Assembly (NCBI RefSeq): GCF_003243465.1
Contig: NZ_QFQZ01000078.1
Coordinates: forward strand, 1-22,928
Source of the DNA: Caulobacter segnis
GTDB lineage: Bacteria > Pseudomonadota > Alphaproteobacteria > Caulobacterales > Caulobacteraceae
Length of the DNA: 22,928 nucleotides
Reading direction: 5' to 3'
The position numbers were made by a program, and so were the translations under genes. Positions 15,692 to 22,684 of this stretch are shown in pieces. The notes under the pieces were generated by a model. It saw only the letters and a list, made by a program, of their open reading frames with translations. It did no database searches and was not told the DNA's origin. The first letter of the stretch is position 1; each line of letters begins with the position of its first letter.

Positions 15692-17019
15692 TCGTCATCG
15701 GCAGCGGCACGGCGGCCCAGGTTGCCGTTGCGAAGGTCCGCGCCGCCGGCTGGTCCGTCGCCGTGATCGATCACCGGCCGTTCGGCGGCACGTGCGCGCT
15801 CCGCGGCTGCGATCCCAAGAAGATGCTGGTAAGCGGCGAGGAAGCGATCGACGCGGCCAGGCGCATGGCCGGGCATGGCGTCGAAGGCGCCCTAGCGATC
15901 GACTGGCCCGGCCTGATGGGGTTCAAGCGGACCTTCACCGATCCCATCCCCGCCAAACAAGAACATCGCTACGCCGAGTTGGGCGTCGACGCCGTCCACG
16001 GGCTCGCCCGCTTCGCCGCCCCAGACACGATCGAGGTGGACGGCCGGACCTTGCAGGCCCGCCACGTGCTGATCGCTACCGGGGCGCGGCCGATCCCGCT
16101 TGGCATCCCGGGCGAGGGACTGGTCGTCACGAGCGACACCTTCATGGAGCTTGAACGCCTCCCGCGCCGGATCGTGCTGATCGGCGGCGGCTACGTCGCC
16201 GCCGAATTCTCGCACCTGGCGGCGCGCGCCGGGGCCGAGGTCACCATCCTGCAACGGCCTGCGCGGCTGCTGCCGAATTTCGATCCCGACCTGGTCGGCT
16301 GGCTCATGCCGCGCTTCCATGAACTCCGCATCGCCGTCGAGACCGGCGCTACGGTCACCCGTGTCGAGCCGGTCCAGGGCGGCCTGCTAGTCCATGCCAG
16401 CCGTCCGGGCGCGCCGGACCTCGCTGTCCCGGCCGAACTGGTGGTGCACGCCGCAGGCCGCGGGCCCGACCTCGACGCATTGGACCTCGCGGCGGGCCAG
16501 GTCACCGTGCGCGACGGCCGCATGCAGCTAAACGACCATCTGCAAAGCGTCTCCAACCCGCGGGTCTATGCCGCTGGCGACGCGGCCGGCGTCGGGCCGC
16601 CCCTGACGCCGGTCTCCAGCCACGACGCCAGGGTGGTGGCCGCCAACCTGTTGGACGGCACGTCGCGCAAGCCGGACTATCGCGGGGTCCCGAGCGTTGC
16701 CTTCACCGTGCCGCCGATCGCCGCAGTCGGACTCTCGGAGGCGGAGGCCCGTCGCCGCGGGCTGGTGTTCCGCATCAACGCCGCCTCGACGCCGGACTGG
16801 TTCACCGCCCGCCGCTTGGCCGAGCGGGTCTACGGCCACAAGGTGCTGATCGAGGAGCACAGTGACCTGGTCCTCGGCGCGCATCTTGTGGGGCCGGGCG
16901 CCGACGAGGTGATCAACCTCTTCGGCCTGGCGATCCGCCACGGCCTGACCGCCGCCGACCTTCGCTCCACCATGTTCGCCTATCCGACCGGCGCATCGGA
17001 CCTGGGTTACATGCTGTAG
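15676..17019 (+). CDS. Pyridine nucleotide-disulfide oxidoreductase, MerA-like without HMA domain
   Basis: This 447-residue flavoprotein has an FAD-binding start (YDLIVIGSGTAAQ), a redox pair GGTCALRGCDPKK with Cys40 and Cys45, an NAD(P)-binding part (RIVLIGGGYVAAEFSHLAARAG) and a dimer domain. The end, FAYPTGASDLGYML, lacks both the His-Pro-x4-Glu motif of glutathione reductase and the C-terminal cysteine pair of MerA. It is therefore a divergent class I disulfide reductase of the glutathione-reductase-like group. GGAG lies eight bases upstream, and its start overlaps merB by 16 bases, so it is translated with the mer operon. A role in thiol upkeep or Hg/organomercury processing is inferred from position only. 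Confidence 0.88.
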   Translation: MAYDLIVIGSGTAAQVAVAKVRAAGWSVAVIDHRPFGGTCALRGCDPKKMLVSGEEAIDAARRMAGHGVEGALAIDWPGLMGFKRTFTDPIPAKQEHRYAELGVDAVHGLARFAAPDTIEVDGRTLQARHVLIATGARPIPLGIPGEGLVVTSDTFMELERLPRRIVLIGGGYVAAEFSHLAARAGAEVTILQRPARLLPNFDPDLVGWLMPRFHELRIAVETGATVTRVEPVQGGLLVHASRPGAPDLAVPAELVVHAAGRGPDLDALDLAAGQVTVRDGRMQLNDHLQSVSNPRVYAAGDAAGVGPPLTPVSSHDARVVAANLLDGTSRKPDYRGVPSVAFTVPPIAAVGLSEAEARRRGLVFRINAASTPDWFTARRLAERVYGHKVLIEEHSDLVLGAHLVGPGADEVINLFGLAIRHGLTAADLRSTMFAYPTGASDLGYML

Positions 17020-17162
17020 CGCTCGCCAATGCCTTAGACTGAAGGCCCTCGGCCGATGTAGGAAAATCTCAGTGTACGAACGCAAGACTGTGACTACGTC
17101 TGTCCGAGAGGCGCGAACACTACTAGAATCTACACCTGATTCAGGCCTGCCCTGAGGTGTTC

Positions 17163-18584
17163 GTGAGCTTTATCGAAGGAACAGAACGCGGTCAGGCCAG
17201 CCTGCTTCCGCCTTGCCTCGACGATTATGTCGCCCCGGACGCGCTCGTGCGCATCGTCGATGCGTTCGTCGCCAGTCTCGACCTGACTGAACTGGGTTTT
17301 GGCCGCACCGTCGCCGCGTCCACCGGCCGTCCTGGTTACCGCCCGGGCGACATGCTCAGGCTCTATATCTGGGGCTATCTCAACCAGCTCCGATCCTCGC
17401 GCCATCTGGAACGCGCATGCACTCGCGACCTTGAAGCGCTCTGGTTGCTCCGCCGATTGGCCCCAGACTACCGCACGATCGCCGCCTTCCGGCACGACAA
17501 CCCGGAAGCCATCATCGCTTCGAGCGCCGCCTTTATTCAGTTCTGCAGGGAAGCCGGCCTGATCAGCGGCCGTCTCGTCGCGCTGGATGGGACCAAGATG
17601 CGCGCGGTCGCCAGCTCCAAGAATATCGCCGGCGCAGATCGGCTTGCGCGCGACCTGGCGCACACGGAAAAGGAGATCGGCTACTACCTGGACCGGCTCG
17701 ACATCATGGACGAGGCGTCGGCCAAGGGCTTCGACGATCAGCCGAAGCACCGCCAGGCATTTACGGATGCAATCGCCGCTCTGCGCCGCCGAAAGGATCG
17801 TCTTGTGCGCCGCCAGCAGGTTTTGGCGGATCGCGATGAGAAGGTGCTCGTTTTCGGCGAGCCTGACGCCAAGCCTATGGGCTACGGCCGCGCGCCCAAG
17901 TTCCCTGCGTACAACATGCAAAGCGTCGTCGATGTCGACAGCGGACTGATCATTCATCACGACGTCGCCAACGAGGCGAACGACAGCCAACTCCTTCACC
18001 CCATGTCGCTGGCGGCGATGGAGGTGTTGGAGATCGACCGGCTCAAAATCCTGGCCGATGGCGGCTACTCGAACGCCCAGGCTGTCGCCGAATGTGAGCG
18101 TGACAACATCGAGGTGGCTGCGCCGATCAAGCGTGGCGCGATGAGCTCCGACTTCTTCCGGCCGATCCAGTTTACCTACGATGAAGTGTCCGACACCATC
18201 CGATGTCCGGCCGGCGAGACCCTGAGGCCGTCGGGCAAGCACACGCGCAACCGCGCCATCCGATACCGAACGTCCACGTGCAAGGACTGTCGACTGAAAT
18301 CCCGATGCACGCCCGGCGCCCAGAGGACGATCCATCGACTTTTCGATCAGGCGGCCCTCGATCGGATGGAGGCTAGGATCTACGCCGATCCGAGCTTGAT
18401 GGTGACGCGCCGATGTACTGTTGAGCACCCGTTCGGCACGATTAAGCGAATGTCGGGCGGCGGCAGATTCCTCACACGAGGGCTCAGAGCGGTGAAAGCG
18501 GAGGCCGCGCTCTCGATCTTGGCTTTCAACATCCTCCACGCGGTGAACGCCTTCGGTGCGGAGCGTCTAACGCCAGCGGCCTGA
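17163..18584 (+). CDS. IS1182-family transposase
   Basis: This DDE transposase of 473 residues belongs to the IS1182 family. The N-terminal domain (DUF772 type) shows RPGYRPGDMLRLYIWGYLNQLRSSRHLE in two pieces and YRTIAAFRHDN. The catalytic core follows with VALDGTKMRA (first Asp) and ILADGGYSN (second Asp). The C-terminal block TVEHPFGTIKRMSGGGRFLTRG carries the catalytic Glu, and before it lies a cysteine cluster CKDCRLKSRC. No stop or frameshift breaks it, so it may be active. The GTG at 17163 is preferred because GAGG lies five bases upstream; the in-frame GTG at 17157 overlaps that site. Confidence 0.93.
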   Translation: MSFIEGTERGQASLLPPCLDDYVAPDALVRIVDAFVASLDLTELGFGRTVAASTGRPGYRPGDMLRLYIWGYLNQLRSSRHLERACTRDLEALWLLRRLAPDYRTIAAFRHDNPEAIIASSAAFIQFCREAGLISGRLVALDGTKMRAVASSKNIAGADRLARDLAHTEKEIGYYLDRLDIMDEASAKGFDDQPKHRQAFTDAIAALRRRKDRLVRRQQVLADRDEKVLVFGEPDAKPMGYGRAPKFPAYNMQSVVDVDSGLIIHHDVANEANDSQLLHPMSLAAMEVLEIDRLKILADGGYSNAQAVAECERDNIEVAAPIKRGAMSSDFFRPIQFTYDEVSDTIRCPAGETLRPSGKHTRNRAIRYRTSTCKDCRLKSRCTPGAQRTIHRLFDQAALDRMEARIYADPSLMVTRRCTVEHPFGTIKRMSGGGRFLTRGLRAVKAEAALSILAFNILHAVNAFGAERLTPAA

Positions 18585-18617
18585 GCCGCACGGCGCTTCG
18601 CTGCAGTCGCCGGTGCT

Positions 18618-18641
18618 CTGTGCCGCCGAGTTTTGGCACAG
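18618..18641. repeat. Hairpin near the proposed right end of the IS
   Basis: CTGTGCC, a ten-base loop, then GGCACAG forms a perfect 7-bp stem, 34 bases after the transposase stop. It could be part of the IS end or a terminator preventing read-through between the element and the neighbouring convergent gene. Confidence 0.5.
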
Positions 18642-18679
18642 CCTGCCCCGCAACGCCCCGTCCGTGAATGCAGCGACGC

Positions 18680-19042
18680 CTAGTCGCCGTCCGGCGCCCC
18701 AAACAGCCTCACGACCAGGATGGCCTTGGGGTCACCGTCGTCGGCCAGTTCGAGCAGCTGGGGATAGCGGCGCTGCGGCGAGAAGATATCCAGGTGCGCC
18801 TCGTAGACGTCCGACCAGTCTTCGATATCGCCGGGCATGATTACCCGCATGTCTGGATCAAACCGTTGCAGCTGGCCGATCAGCGCGCCGACGGTCAGCG
18901 GGCCGTACGGCGAGCCGGCCCCCTCCCCTCTCGTCGAGCGACGCAGGTAGGCGACCAGGCGCCGCAGCCGGCCAAGGATGGGGCGCCTAGCCTTGCTCGG
19001 CGCGCCAGCCCGTAGGGCAATAGTGGTCATCGTGAGCTGCAC
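18680..19042 (-). CDS. Hypothetical protein, 120 aa
   Basis: No named family is certain. The N-terminal third is basic (KARRPILGRLRRLVAYLRRS). The second part, LTVGALIGQLQRFDPDMRVIMPG, recalls a small domain often found in phage and plasmid proteins that starts with VGxLI-x-L-x5-P and leads into a strand (xVxxxG). The GTG at 19042 has GGGAG seven bases upstream; an ATG at 19030 is the alternative. A C-rich motif shared with intergenic sites further right falls inside the gene at 18917-18929. It is convergent with the IS. Confidence 0.65.
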   Translation of the reverse strand: MQLTMTTIALRAGAPSKARRPILGRLRRLVAYLRRSTRGEGAGSPYGPLTVGALIGQLQRFDPDMRVIMPGDIEDWSDVYEAHLDIFSPQRRYPQLLELADDGDPKAILVVRLFGAPDGD

Positions 19043-19187
19043 AGGGGGGCTCCCGCGCCCGGCCGTGTCCCATCGCCCAGGGCCTCTACGGCCGTGGCGC
19101 TAAAGAGCGTCACCGCCGCCAGCGAGATCATCAAGGCGCGGTGCGGGCGGCCCGGCCGCGGGCGTGGAGCGGACCGCCCGGGCATGG

Positions 19188-19373
19188 TCAGTGCGCGCCG
19201 CGTTGGAGGTAGGCCTGCACGGCGTCAGCGGCATTGCCGGCCGCCTTGACCGCCCGCTCGAGGTCTTCGCGCGAGACGCCGAACTTGTCGCTCCAATAGC
19301 GGACCTCATAGTCCTCGCTCAGGCTGATCTTGGAGGCGTCTTGCGGGCCGGTCTTGGTCTTGTCGTCGGACAT
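19188..19373 (-). CDS. DUF3606 domain protein
   Basis: The 61-residue product matches the DUF3606 family of small alphaproteobacterial proteins: MSDDKTKTGPQD at the start, then ISLSEDYEVRYWSDKFGVSREDLERAV and a helical end ADAVQAYL. The function of the family is unknown; the FGVSREDLERAVKAAGN part looks like a small helix-turn-helix-like bundle. AAGGAGA lies at the right distance before the ATG. About 145 bases without a gene separate it from the gene on its left. Confidence 0.9.
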   Translation of the reverse strand: MSDDKTKTGPQDASKISLSEDYEVRYWSDKFGVSREDLERAVKAAGNAADAVQAYLQRGAH

Positions 19374-19435
19374 GGAAATCTCCTTTCCACCCCAACCGGC
19401 GCCAGCGACTCCGGGTTCCCCTCGCGGGCGTCAGG

Positions 19436-19678
19436 TCAGGCTTTCAGCCGCAGCCCTGGTCCACCCTGTTCGCCGGCTTCCAGGAAGACGACGCCGGCGA
19501 CGTCCAACGCCGCGCGAACAGCTTCGACGTTGGCGGCCGCCCGCTGGGCGGTTCCGATCTTCGGGTCTTCCATGCGCCGAATGCTCATCAACGACAGGCC
19601 GGCAGCCTCCGCCAACTGGGGCTGGCTCCAGTCCAGCAGCGCCCGCGCCGCCCTGATCTGCCCGGCGGTCAGCAGCAT
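19436..19678 (-). CDS. XRE-family helix-turn-helix regulator
   Basis: This 80-residue protein is a single-domain Cro/CI-type DNA-binding protein. The helix-turn-helix covers residues 6-36 (IRAARALLDWSQPQLAEAAGLSLMSIRRME in pieces), and the rest is a short C-terminal part ending VFLEAGEQGGPGLRLKA, as in many small phage- and plasmid-type repressors. The start ATG lies at 19678. Two palindromes with TGTTC/GAACA half sites lie in the gap to the divergent gene at 19779, so it likely controls itself and that gene. Confidence 0.88.
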   Translation of the reverse strand: MLLTAGQIRAARALLDWSQPQLAEAAGLSLMSIRRMEDPKIGTAQRAAANVEAVRAALDVAGVVFLEAGEQGGPGLRLKA

Positions 19679-19683
19679 GAGGA

Positions 19684-19698
19684 GAACATAAAATGTTC
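19684..19698. promoter_or_regulatory. Palindrome next to XRE gene (candidate operator 1)
   Basis: GAACAT, AAA, ATGTTC is a perfect 6-bp inverted repeat five bases upstream of the XRE start codon. It sits where a self-repressing regulator would bind. Its GAACA half site also occurs in the second palindrome at 19746. Confidence 0.6.
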
Positions 19699-19745
19699 AG
19701 AATAGAGCATTTAAAGTTGTCCTGGCTATCGCGAGCGTGGTAGCA

Positions 19746-19767
19746 ATCTGTTCTTAAGTGAACAGAT
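19746..19767. promoter_or_regulatory. Palindrome before the 19779 gene (candidate operator 2)
   Basis: ATCTGTTC, a six-base spacer TTAAGT, then GAACAGAT is a perfect 8-bp inverted repeat ending 11 bases before the ATG at 19779. With the palindrome at 19684 it frames a 47-base AT-richer stretch, which fits a divergent promoter region with two binding sites. Confidence 0.6.
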
Positions 19768-19778
19768 GAGTTGAAGCC

Positions 19779-20273
19779 ATGGCCTCACGTCGCAAGGCGG
19801 GAGACGCGGTCGCGCGCCTGCCTGCCCTCTCCCGCCGCGCCATCCTCGTCGGCGTCTCCGCCACTCCCGTTCTCGCCGCAGCGCCGAGCGGCGGTCCGGT
19901 CGACCCGATCATCGCGATCAGCCAGCACTGGCTGAAGGTCGACGCGGAACGAAACCGTCTGATGCTGGCCTGGGGCCAGTTGGAAGGCCGGTTCATGAAG
20001 TCCGATGGCTGGGGCGAGCTGTCGACGCAGGAGCGCACGGCAATCCGTGAGGGCGGACGGCTTGGCGAAATCAGCGCTCGGCTAGACCAGCTTGAGGCCG
20101 AGAGCGAAACGATCCTGGACACCTTGCCGACGGCGGCGGCCACCAGCGTCGAGGGCGTCGTCGCCAATCTGATGATCGTGATGACCCTGCTCTATCCGGA
20201 CGATCACGAGATGACCCACGGAATGGTCAAACGGGCGATCGCCGACATCAAGGCGCTGGCGGGTCTTGATTGA
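19779..20273 (+). CDS. Hypothetical protein with Tat-like signal sequence
   Basis: The 164-residue product is not recognised. It has a twin-arginine-like motif LSRRAIL (Arg19-Arg20) followed by a short hydrophobic stretch and Ala-Ala-Ala near residue 35, so export by the Tat route is possible. The mature part is helical (IIAISQHWLKVDAERNRLMLAWGQLE, then long helices rich in Glu), with a hydrophobic end VVANLMIVMTLLYPDD. The next gene begins on its stop codon (TGATG), so both are made together. It is divergent from the XRE regulator. The signal could also be a chance match, leaving a cytoplasmic protein. Confidence 0.75.
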   Translation: MASRRKAGDAVARLPALSRRAILVGVSATPVLAAAPSGGPVDPIIAISQHWLKVDAERNRLMLAWGQLEGRFMKSDGWGELSTQERTAIREGGRLGEISARLDQLEAESETILDTLPTAAATSVEGVVANLMIVMTLLYPDDHEMTHGMVKRAIADIKALAGLD

Positions 20274-20728
20274 TGGACGCGCGTCCCTCCCGACCGAGCC
20301 CCGATCGCGAGTTGGCGCGGGTCTTCCTTCGCAATGCCGGCGGCTTCTTCCGCAGCGGTGACGCGACCGGCGCGCTCTATCCCGAACATGCGCTCTACGA
20401 CTTCGCGATCGCCATCGAGCTGTCGCTCAAGGCCTTCTTGCTGTGGCGGGGTCTGACCGACGACTGGAACCGTCGTCACATCCGCCACGACCTGCGCAAG
20501 GCGCTCCGCTGCGCCCGGCGCGCGGGCTTGCGCGACATCCCTTCCGACCTGGAGGCGCTCGCCCAGGTTCTCAGCCCGGCTTATCAGCGCCACGCGATCC
20601 AGAGCCAGGCCGAGCAGCTCTTGGCGCTCATCAACGTCCCGACCGCCTGCGAGACCGTGCGCCAGCTGCTCGATCTGGTCGGAACCATCGTCGTGACGGA
20701 GGCCTCGTCGGCCACGGATCCTCATTGA
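20273..20728 (+). CDS. HEPN-like domain protein
   Basis: The 151-residue protein has a helical core resembling HEPN domains: YDFAIAIELSLKAFLLWRGL (residues 42-61), then NRRHIRHDLRKALRCARRAGL. The Glu-x3-Lys-Ala and His-Asp-Leu features are usual in HEPN proteins. The segment RRHIRH also fits the Rx4-6H ribonuclease pattern with Arg67 and His72, though it may only be the conserved His-Asp-Leu turn. The ATG at 20273 overlaps the preceding stop. HEPN proteins act in toxin-antitoxin and defence systems, but no nucleotidyltransferase partner is present, so function is open. Confidence 0.75.
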   Translation: MDARPSRPSPDRELARVFLRNAGGFFRSGDATGALYPEHALYDFAIAIELSLKAFLLWRGLTDDWNRRHIRHDLRKALRCARRAGLRDIPSDLEALAQVLSPAYQRHAIQSQAEQLLALINVPTACETVRQLLDLVGTIVVTEASSATDPH

Positions 20729-20911
20729 GGCGTGGCTAAGGGGCCTTGGCCCCTCGCGCGCGGAAGACCGGCCTTGGGGTGTCCCCCACCTTCCGCCGGT
20801 GGCGTGCAGGTCGGGCGATCCCCCTCCCCTCCCCCGGTCGTCCCCTTGCTACCCCCGCCTCGCCGGCGGGCAGGGGTTGATGCGCAAGGCATCCAACCCT
20901 TGGAGACCCAG
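20729..20911. other. Intergenic region with hairpin and C-rich tract
   Basis: This gap of 183 bases holds a perfect palindrome AGGGGCCTTGGCCCCT (20739-20754), possibly the end of the HEPN transcript. A C-rich stretch CCCCCTCCCCT (20820-20830) and a GC-rich segment lead up to the ribosome site GGAG (20902-20905) of the DUF3768 gene. An open frame continues through it in phase with that gene, but its sequence (proline-rich) does not look coding. Confidence 0.6.
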
Positions 20912-21286
20912 ATGACCCAGCTCTTTTCCACCGACGCCGAACGCACCGCCGAGACCGCCCGTCTCAACGATCTGGCCCGCAAGGCGCCGCGCACGGTCAA
21001 TGCCTCGTGGCTGGCGACGGGGGGCGCGGCGGCGCTGCTGGCCGAGGGCGGGGTCGAAGAGGATCGCGGCAAAACCCTGGCCTTGGCCCTGGCCCAGTAC
21101 GCATCGTTCGACGAGGGCGACGACCCCTATGGCGAGCGCGACTTTGGGGTGCTGGAGCTATGGGGCGAGCGACTGTTTTGGAAGATCGACTACTATCACC
21201 CCGACCGTGACGAGCACTCGCCGGTCAAGTGGAGCACGGAGCTGACTCGGCGCGTTGTGACCATCATGCTGGCCAGCGAATACTGA
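20912..21286 (+). CDS. DUF3768 domain protein
   Basis: The 124-residue product matches DUF3768, a family of unknown function common on alphaproteobacterial plasmids and integrative elements. It has the N-terminal LNDLARKAP, the central ASFDEGDDPYGERDFGVLEL (normally NDPYGEHDFG) and the closing FWKIDYYHPD with RRVVTIMLASEY. The ATG at 20912 has GGAG six bases upstream, and upstream in-frame codons read through a C-rich leader, so the shorter start is chosen. A strong hairpin follows the stop. Confidence 0.92.
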   Translation: MTQLFSTDAERTAETARLNDLARKAPRTVNASWLATGGAAALLAEGGVEEDRGKTLALALAQYASFDEGDDPYGERDFGVLELWGERLFWKIDYYHPDRDEHSPVKWSTELTRRVVTIMLASEY

Positions 21287-21293
21287 CCCGGCC

Positions 21294-21316
21294 GGGCCAG
21301 TCCCCTGGACTGGCCC
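21294..21316 (+). terminator. Hairpin after the DUF3768 gene
   Basis: GGGCCAGTCC, loop CCT, then GGACTGGCCC is a perfect 10-bp stem starting eight bases after the stop codon. It is followed by a C-rich tract, not T residues, so it may act as a weak terminator or as an mRNA-stabilising hairpin ahead of the antitoxin gene. Confidence 0.55.
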
Positions 21317-21364
21317 CCTCCCCTCCCCGGTGCTATATTGGAGGGCGTTCGAAGGAGTTTCGCC

Positions 21365-21556
21365 ATGGGCCGTTGGTCCTCATCCGATCCCGCAGACGTG
21401 GCTTGGCGCCGCGAGCAGATGAGCGCGAGCAACGACATCGAAGGCGTGCGCCGCGATCCCCAGGCCGACCAGCTGATGGCGCGCCTGGACGCGGAGGGCA
21501 AAACCCCAGCCCAGAAGCGTGACGCCCTGCGCGGTTACTTCGCCCAGAAGGCCTAG
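21365..21556 (+). CDS. vbhA: VbhA-like antitoxin of a Fic toxin
   Basis: This small protein of 63 residues matches the VbhA antitoxin type. Its inhibitory motif [S/T]xxxE[G/N] is present as Ser22-Asn-Asp-Ile-Glu26-Gly27; the Glu is known to reach into the Fic active site and block ATP positioning. The rest is charged helix, ending RDALRGYFAQKA. AAGGAG lies nine bases before the ATG. Its TAG stop shares a base with the GTG of the Fic gene, the usual antitoxin-toxin order with coupling. Confidence 0.9.
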   Translation: MGRWSSSDPADVAWRREQMSASNDIEGVRRDPQADQLMARLDAEGKTPAQKRDALRGYFAQKA

Positions 21557-22482
21557 TGAGCGACCGCAAGGCGGCCGAGCGCGCCGCGTTCGAGCGCGTC
21601 TTCTACCCTGACAGCCGCGTTCTGGTGAACGAGCTTGGCTTGCGTGACGCAGCCTCGCTCGACGCCGCCGAGCGCCTCTTCACCGATACGCGGATCGAAG
21701 AAGGCATGCCCGCGCGGGCGGCCGAGCCGACCTATGCCGGGTTCAAGGCGATCCATCATCATCTCTTTCAGGACCTCTATGCGTGGGCCGGGCAGGAGCG
21801 GACCTATACGACGGGGCGCGGCCCCACCCCGTTCGCACCGCCCGAGCAGATCGGCCCGTGGATGGAAAAGCAATTCGCCGCCTTTCGCGCGGCGGGGGAG
21901 CTGAAGGGCTTGGGCGCCGGAGCCTTTGCGGCCAAGTCGGCGGAGTTCATCACCGAGATCAACGCCGCCCATCCGTTCATCGAAGGCAATGGCCGCGTGC
22001 AGCGGGTGTGGCTCGGCGGCGTGGCCGAACGTGCCGGCTTTGAATTTGCGATCCGGCCCGAGGACCAGGCGGCCTGGTACGAGGCCTCGCGGATCGGCTT
22101 TGAGGCGGCCAACACCGCGCCGATGGCGCAGTTGATCCTGGCGCGGATCCAGACCCTGCAGCTGGCCGAAAACGGTCGCGGACCTGAGCGGGCCGCGCAG
22201 TTCTTGGCCATGAGCCGCGAGGCGGCGCTAGCCAGTGGCGACGGGAGCTTCCAGGCGGCCTGGGCGAATCTGGACAAGATCGCCGCCGTCGTCGGATCAG
22301 CCATGGCCCATGACGCCGAGGCTCAGGCGCGGTTGCTGGACAAGGCCCGTCACCAGGTCGCCGAGCACCTGCGGGCCGGCCGCACGATCGTCGAGGTCTC
22401 CAAGGAGCAGGCCTGGCGAAATGCCGCCCACGACCAGGCCCCCTCCCCTACCGGCCCCACTCTTGCCGACAGGGACCGCTAG
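21556..22482 (+). CDS. fic: Fic-domain toxin (protein adenylyltransferase)
   Basis: Fic proteins move AMP from ATP to hydroxyl groups of target proteins. This 308-residue protein carries the full core motif HPFIEGNGRVQR at residues 139-150 with catalytic His139, so it should be active when not held by its antitoxin. The N-terminal half follows the family with the flap segment RTYTTGRGPTPF. Past about residue 190 comes a helical C-terminal extension of more than 110 residues without a recognised BID domain. The start is a GTG overlapping the antitoxin stop (TAGTG). Confidence 0.93.
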   Translation: MSDRKAAERAAFERVFYPDSRVLVNELGLRDAASLDAAERLFTDTRIEEGMPARAAEPTYAGFKAIHHHLFQDLYAWAGQERTYTTGRGPTPFAPPEQIGPWMEKQFAAFRAAGELKGLGAGAFAAKSAEFITEINAAHPFIEGNGRVQRVWLGGVAERAGFEFAIRPEDQAAWYEASRIGFEAANTAPMAQLILARIQTLQLAENGRGPERAAQFLAMSREAALASGDGSFQAAWANLDKIAAVVGSAMAHDAEAQARLLDKARHQVAEHLRAGRTIVEVSKEQAWRNAAHDQAPSPTGPTLADRDR

Positions 22483-22684
22483 GCTCGGTCTGGCCAGAAA
22501 TCCACGGGGATGGCGGGTCGAGCGGCTCCCCCACAGAGCAAGCGAGGACCGCCAAGGCGGCAGCGACTTAAGCTGTCGCCGTGCGCGGTGGAGTTCTGGC
22601 TGCCCCGGACGTGGTGAGTTTGCACGTGCAAACCGCTGGGCGTGAGGTCCGGGACCGCGCTCAGCGCGTCGCCAAAACCTTGGC
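22483..22684. other. Intergenic region rich in inverted repeats
   Basis: No gene is supported here; the open frames that cross it are arginine- and serine-rich. It holds CCGCC-AA-GGCGG (22549-22560), GCGAC/GTCGC (22563-22579) and the perfect 16-base palindrome at 22618-22633. These could mark a binding site, a terminator set between two convergent genes, or an attachment or transfer site. Confidence 0.6.
22618..22633. repeat. Perfect 16-bp palindrome, parS-like
   Basis: GTTTGCACGTGCAAAC is a perfect palindrome centred on CACGTG. The chromosomal ParB site (TGTTNCACGTGNAACA) shares the same core but differs at two positions in each arm. The repABC-type site (GTT-n2-C-n-GC-n-G-n2-AAC) agrees except for the central GC, here CG. 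It could be a partition site or another protein-binding site. Confidence 0.55.

Larger units (their letters stand above)
17056..18642 (+). mobile_element. IS1182-family insertion sequence (ends tentative)
   Basis: The core is the transposase gene. The ends are proposed from an imperfect match: the left side near 17056 reads TGTAGGAAAATCTCAG, and the reverse complement of the right side near 18642 reads TGTGCCAAAACTCGG. They agree at about two thirds of positions with one gap. The resulting length of about 1.6 kb fits the family. No target duplication was recognised, so the boundaries are a guess while the family call is firm. Confidence 0.5.

Noticed and set aside
17130..18539. 469-residue minus-strand frame opposite the IS1182 transposase
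   Set aside because: It mirrors the transposase and has no domain; the plus strand has all catalytic blocks.
19746..19767. GTTC/GAAC repeat read as a LexA box
   Set aside because: The alphaproteobacterial box is a direct repeat GTTC-N7-GTTC; this is an inverted repeat with a six-base gap, so an XRE-type operator fits better.
20732..20911. N-terminal extension of the DUF3768 protein by 60 residues
   Set aside because: The extension is proline-rich and encoded by a hairpin and C-rich tract; the ATG at 20912 has a clear ribosome site.
22618..22633. Palindrome called as a true parS site
   Set aside because: It differs from the known ParB consensus at two positions per arm and from the repABC consensus at the centre, so it is only listed as parS-like.
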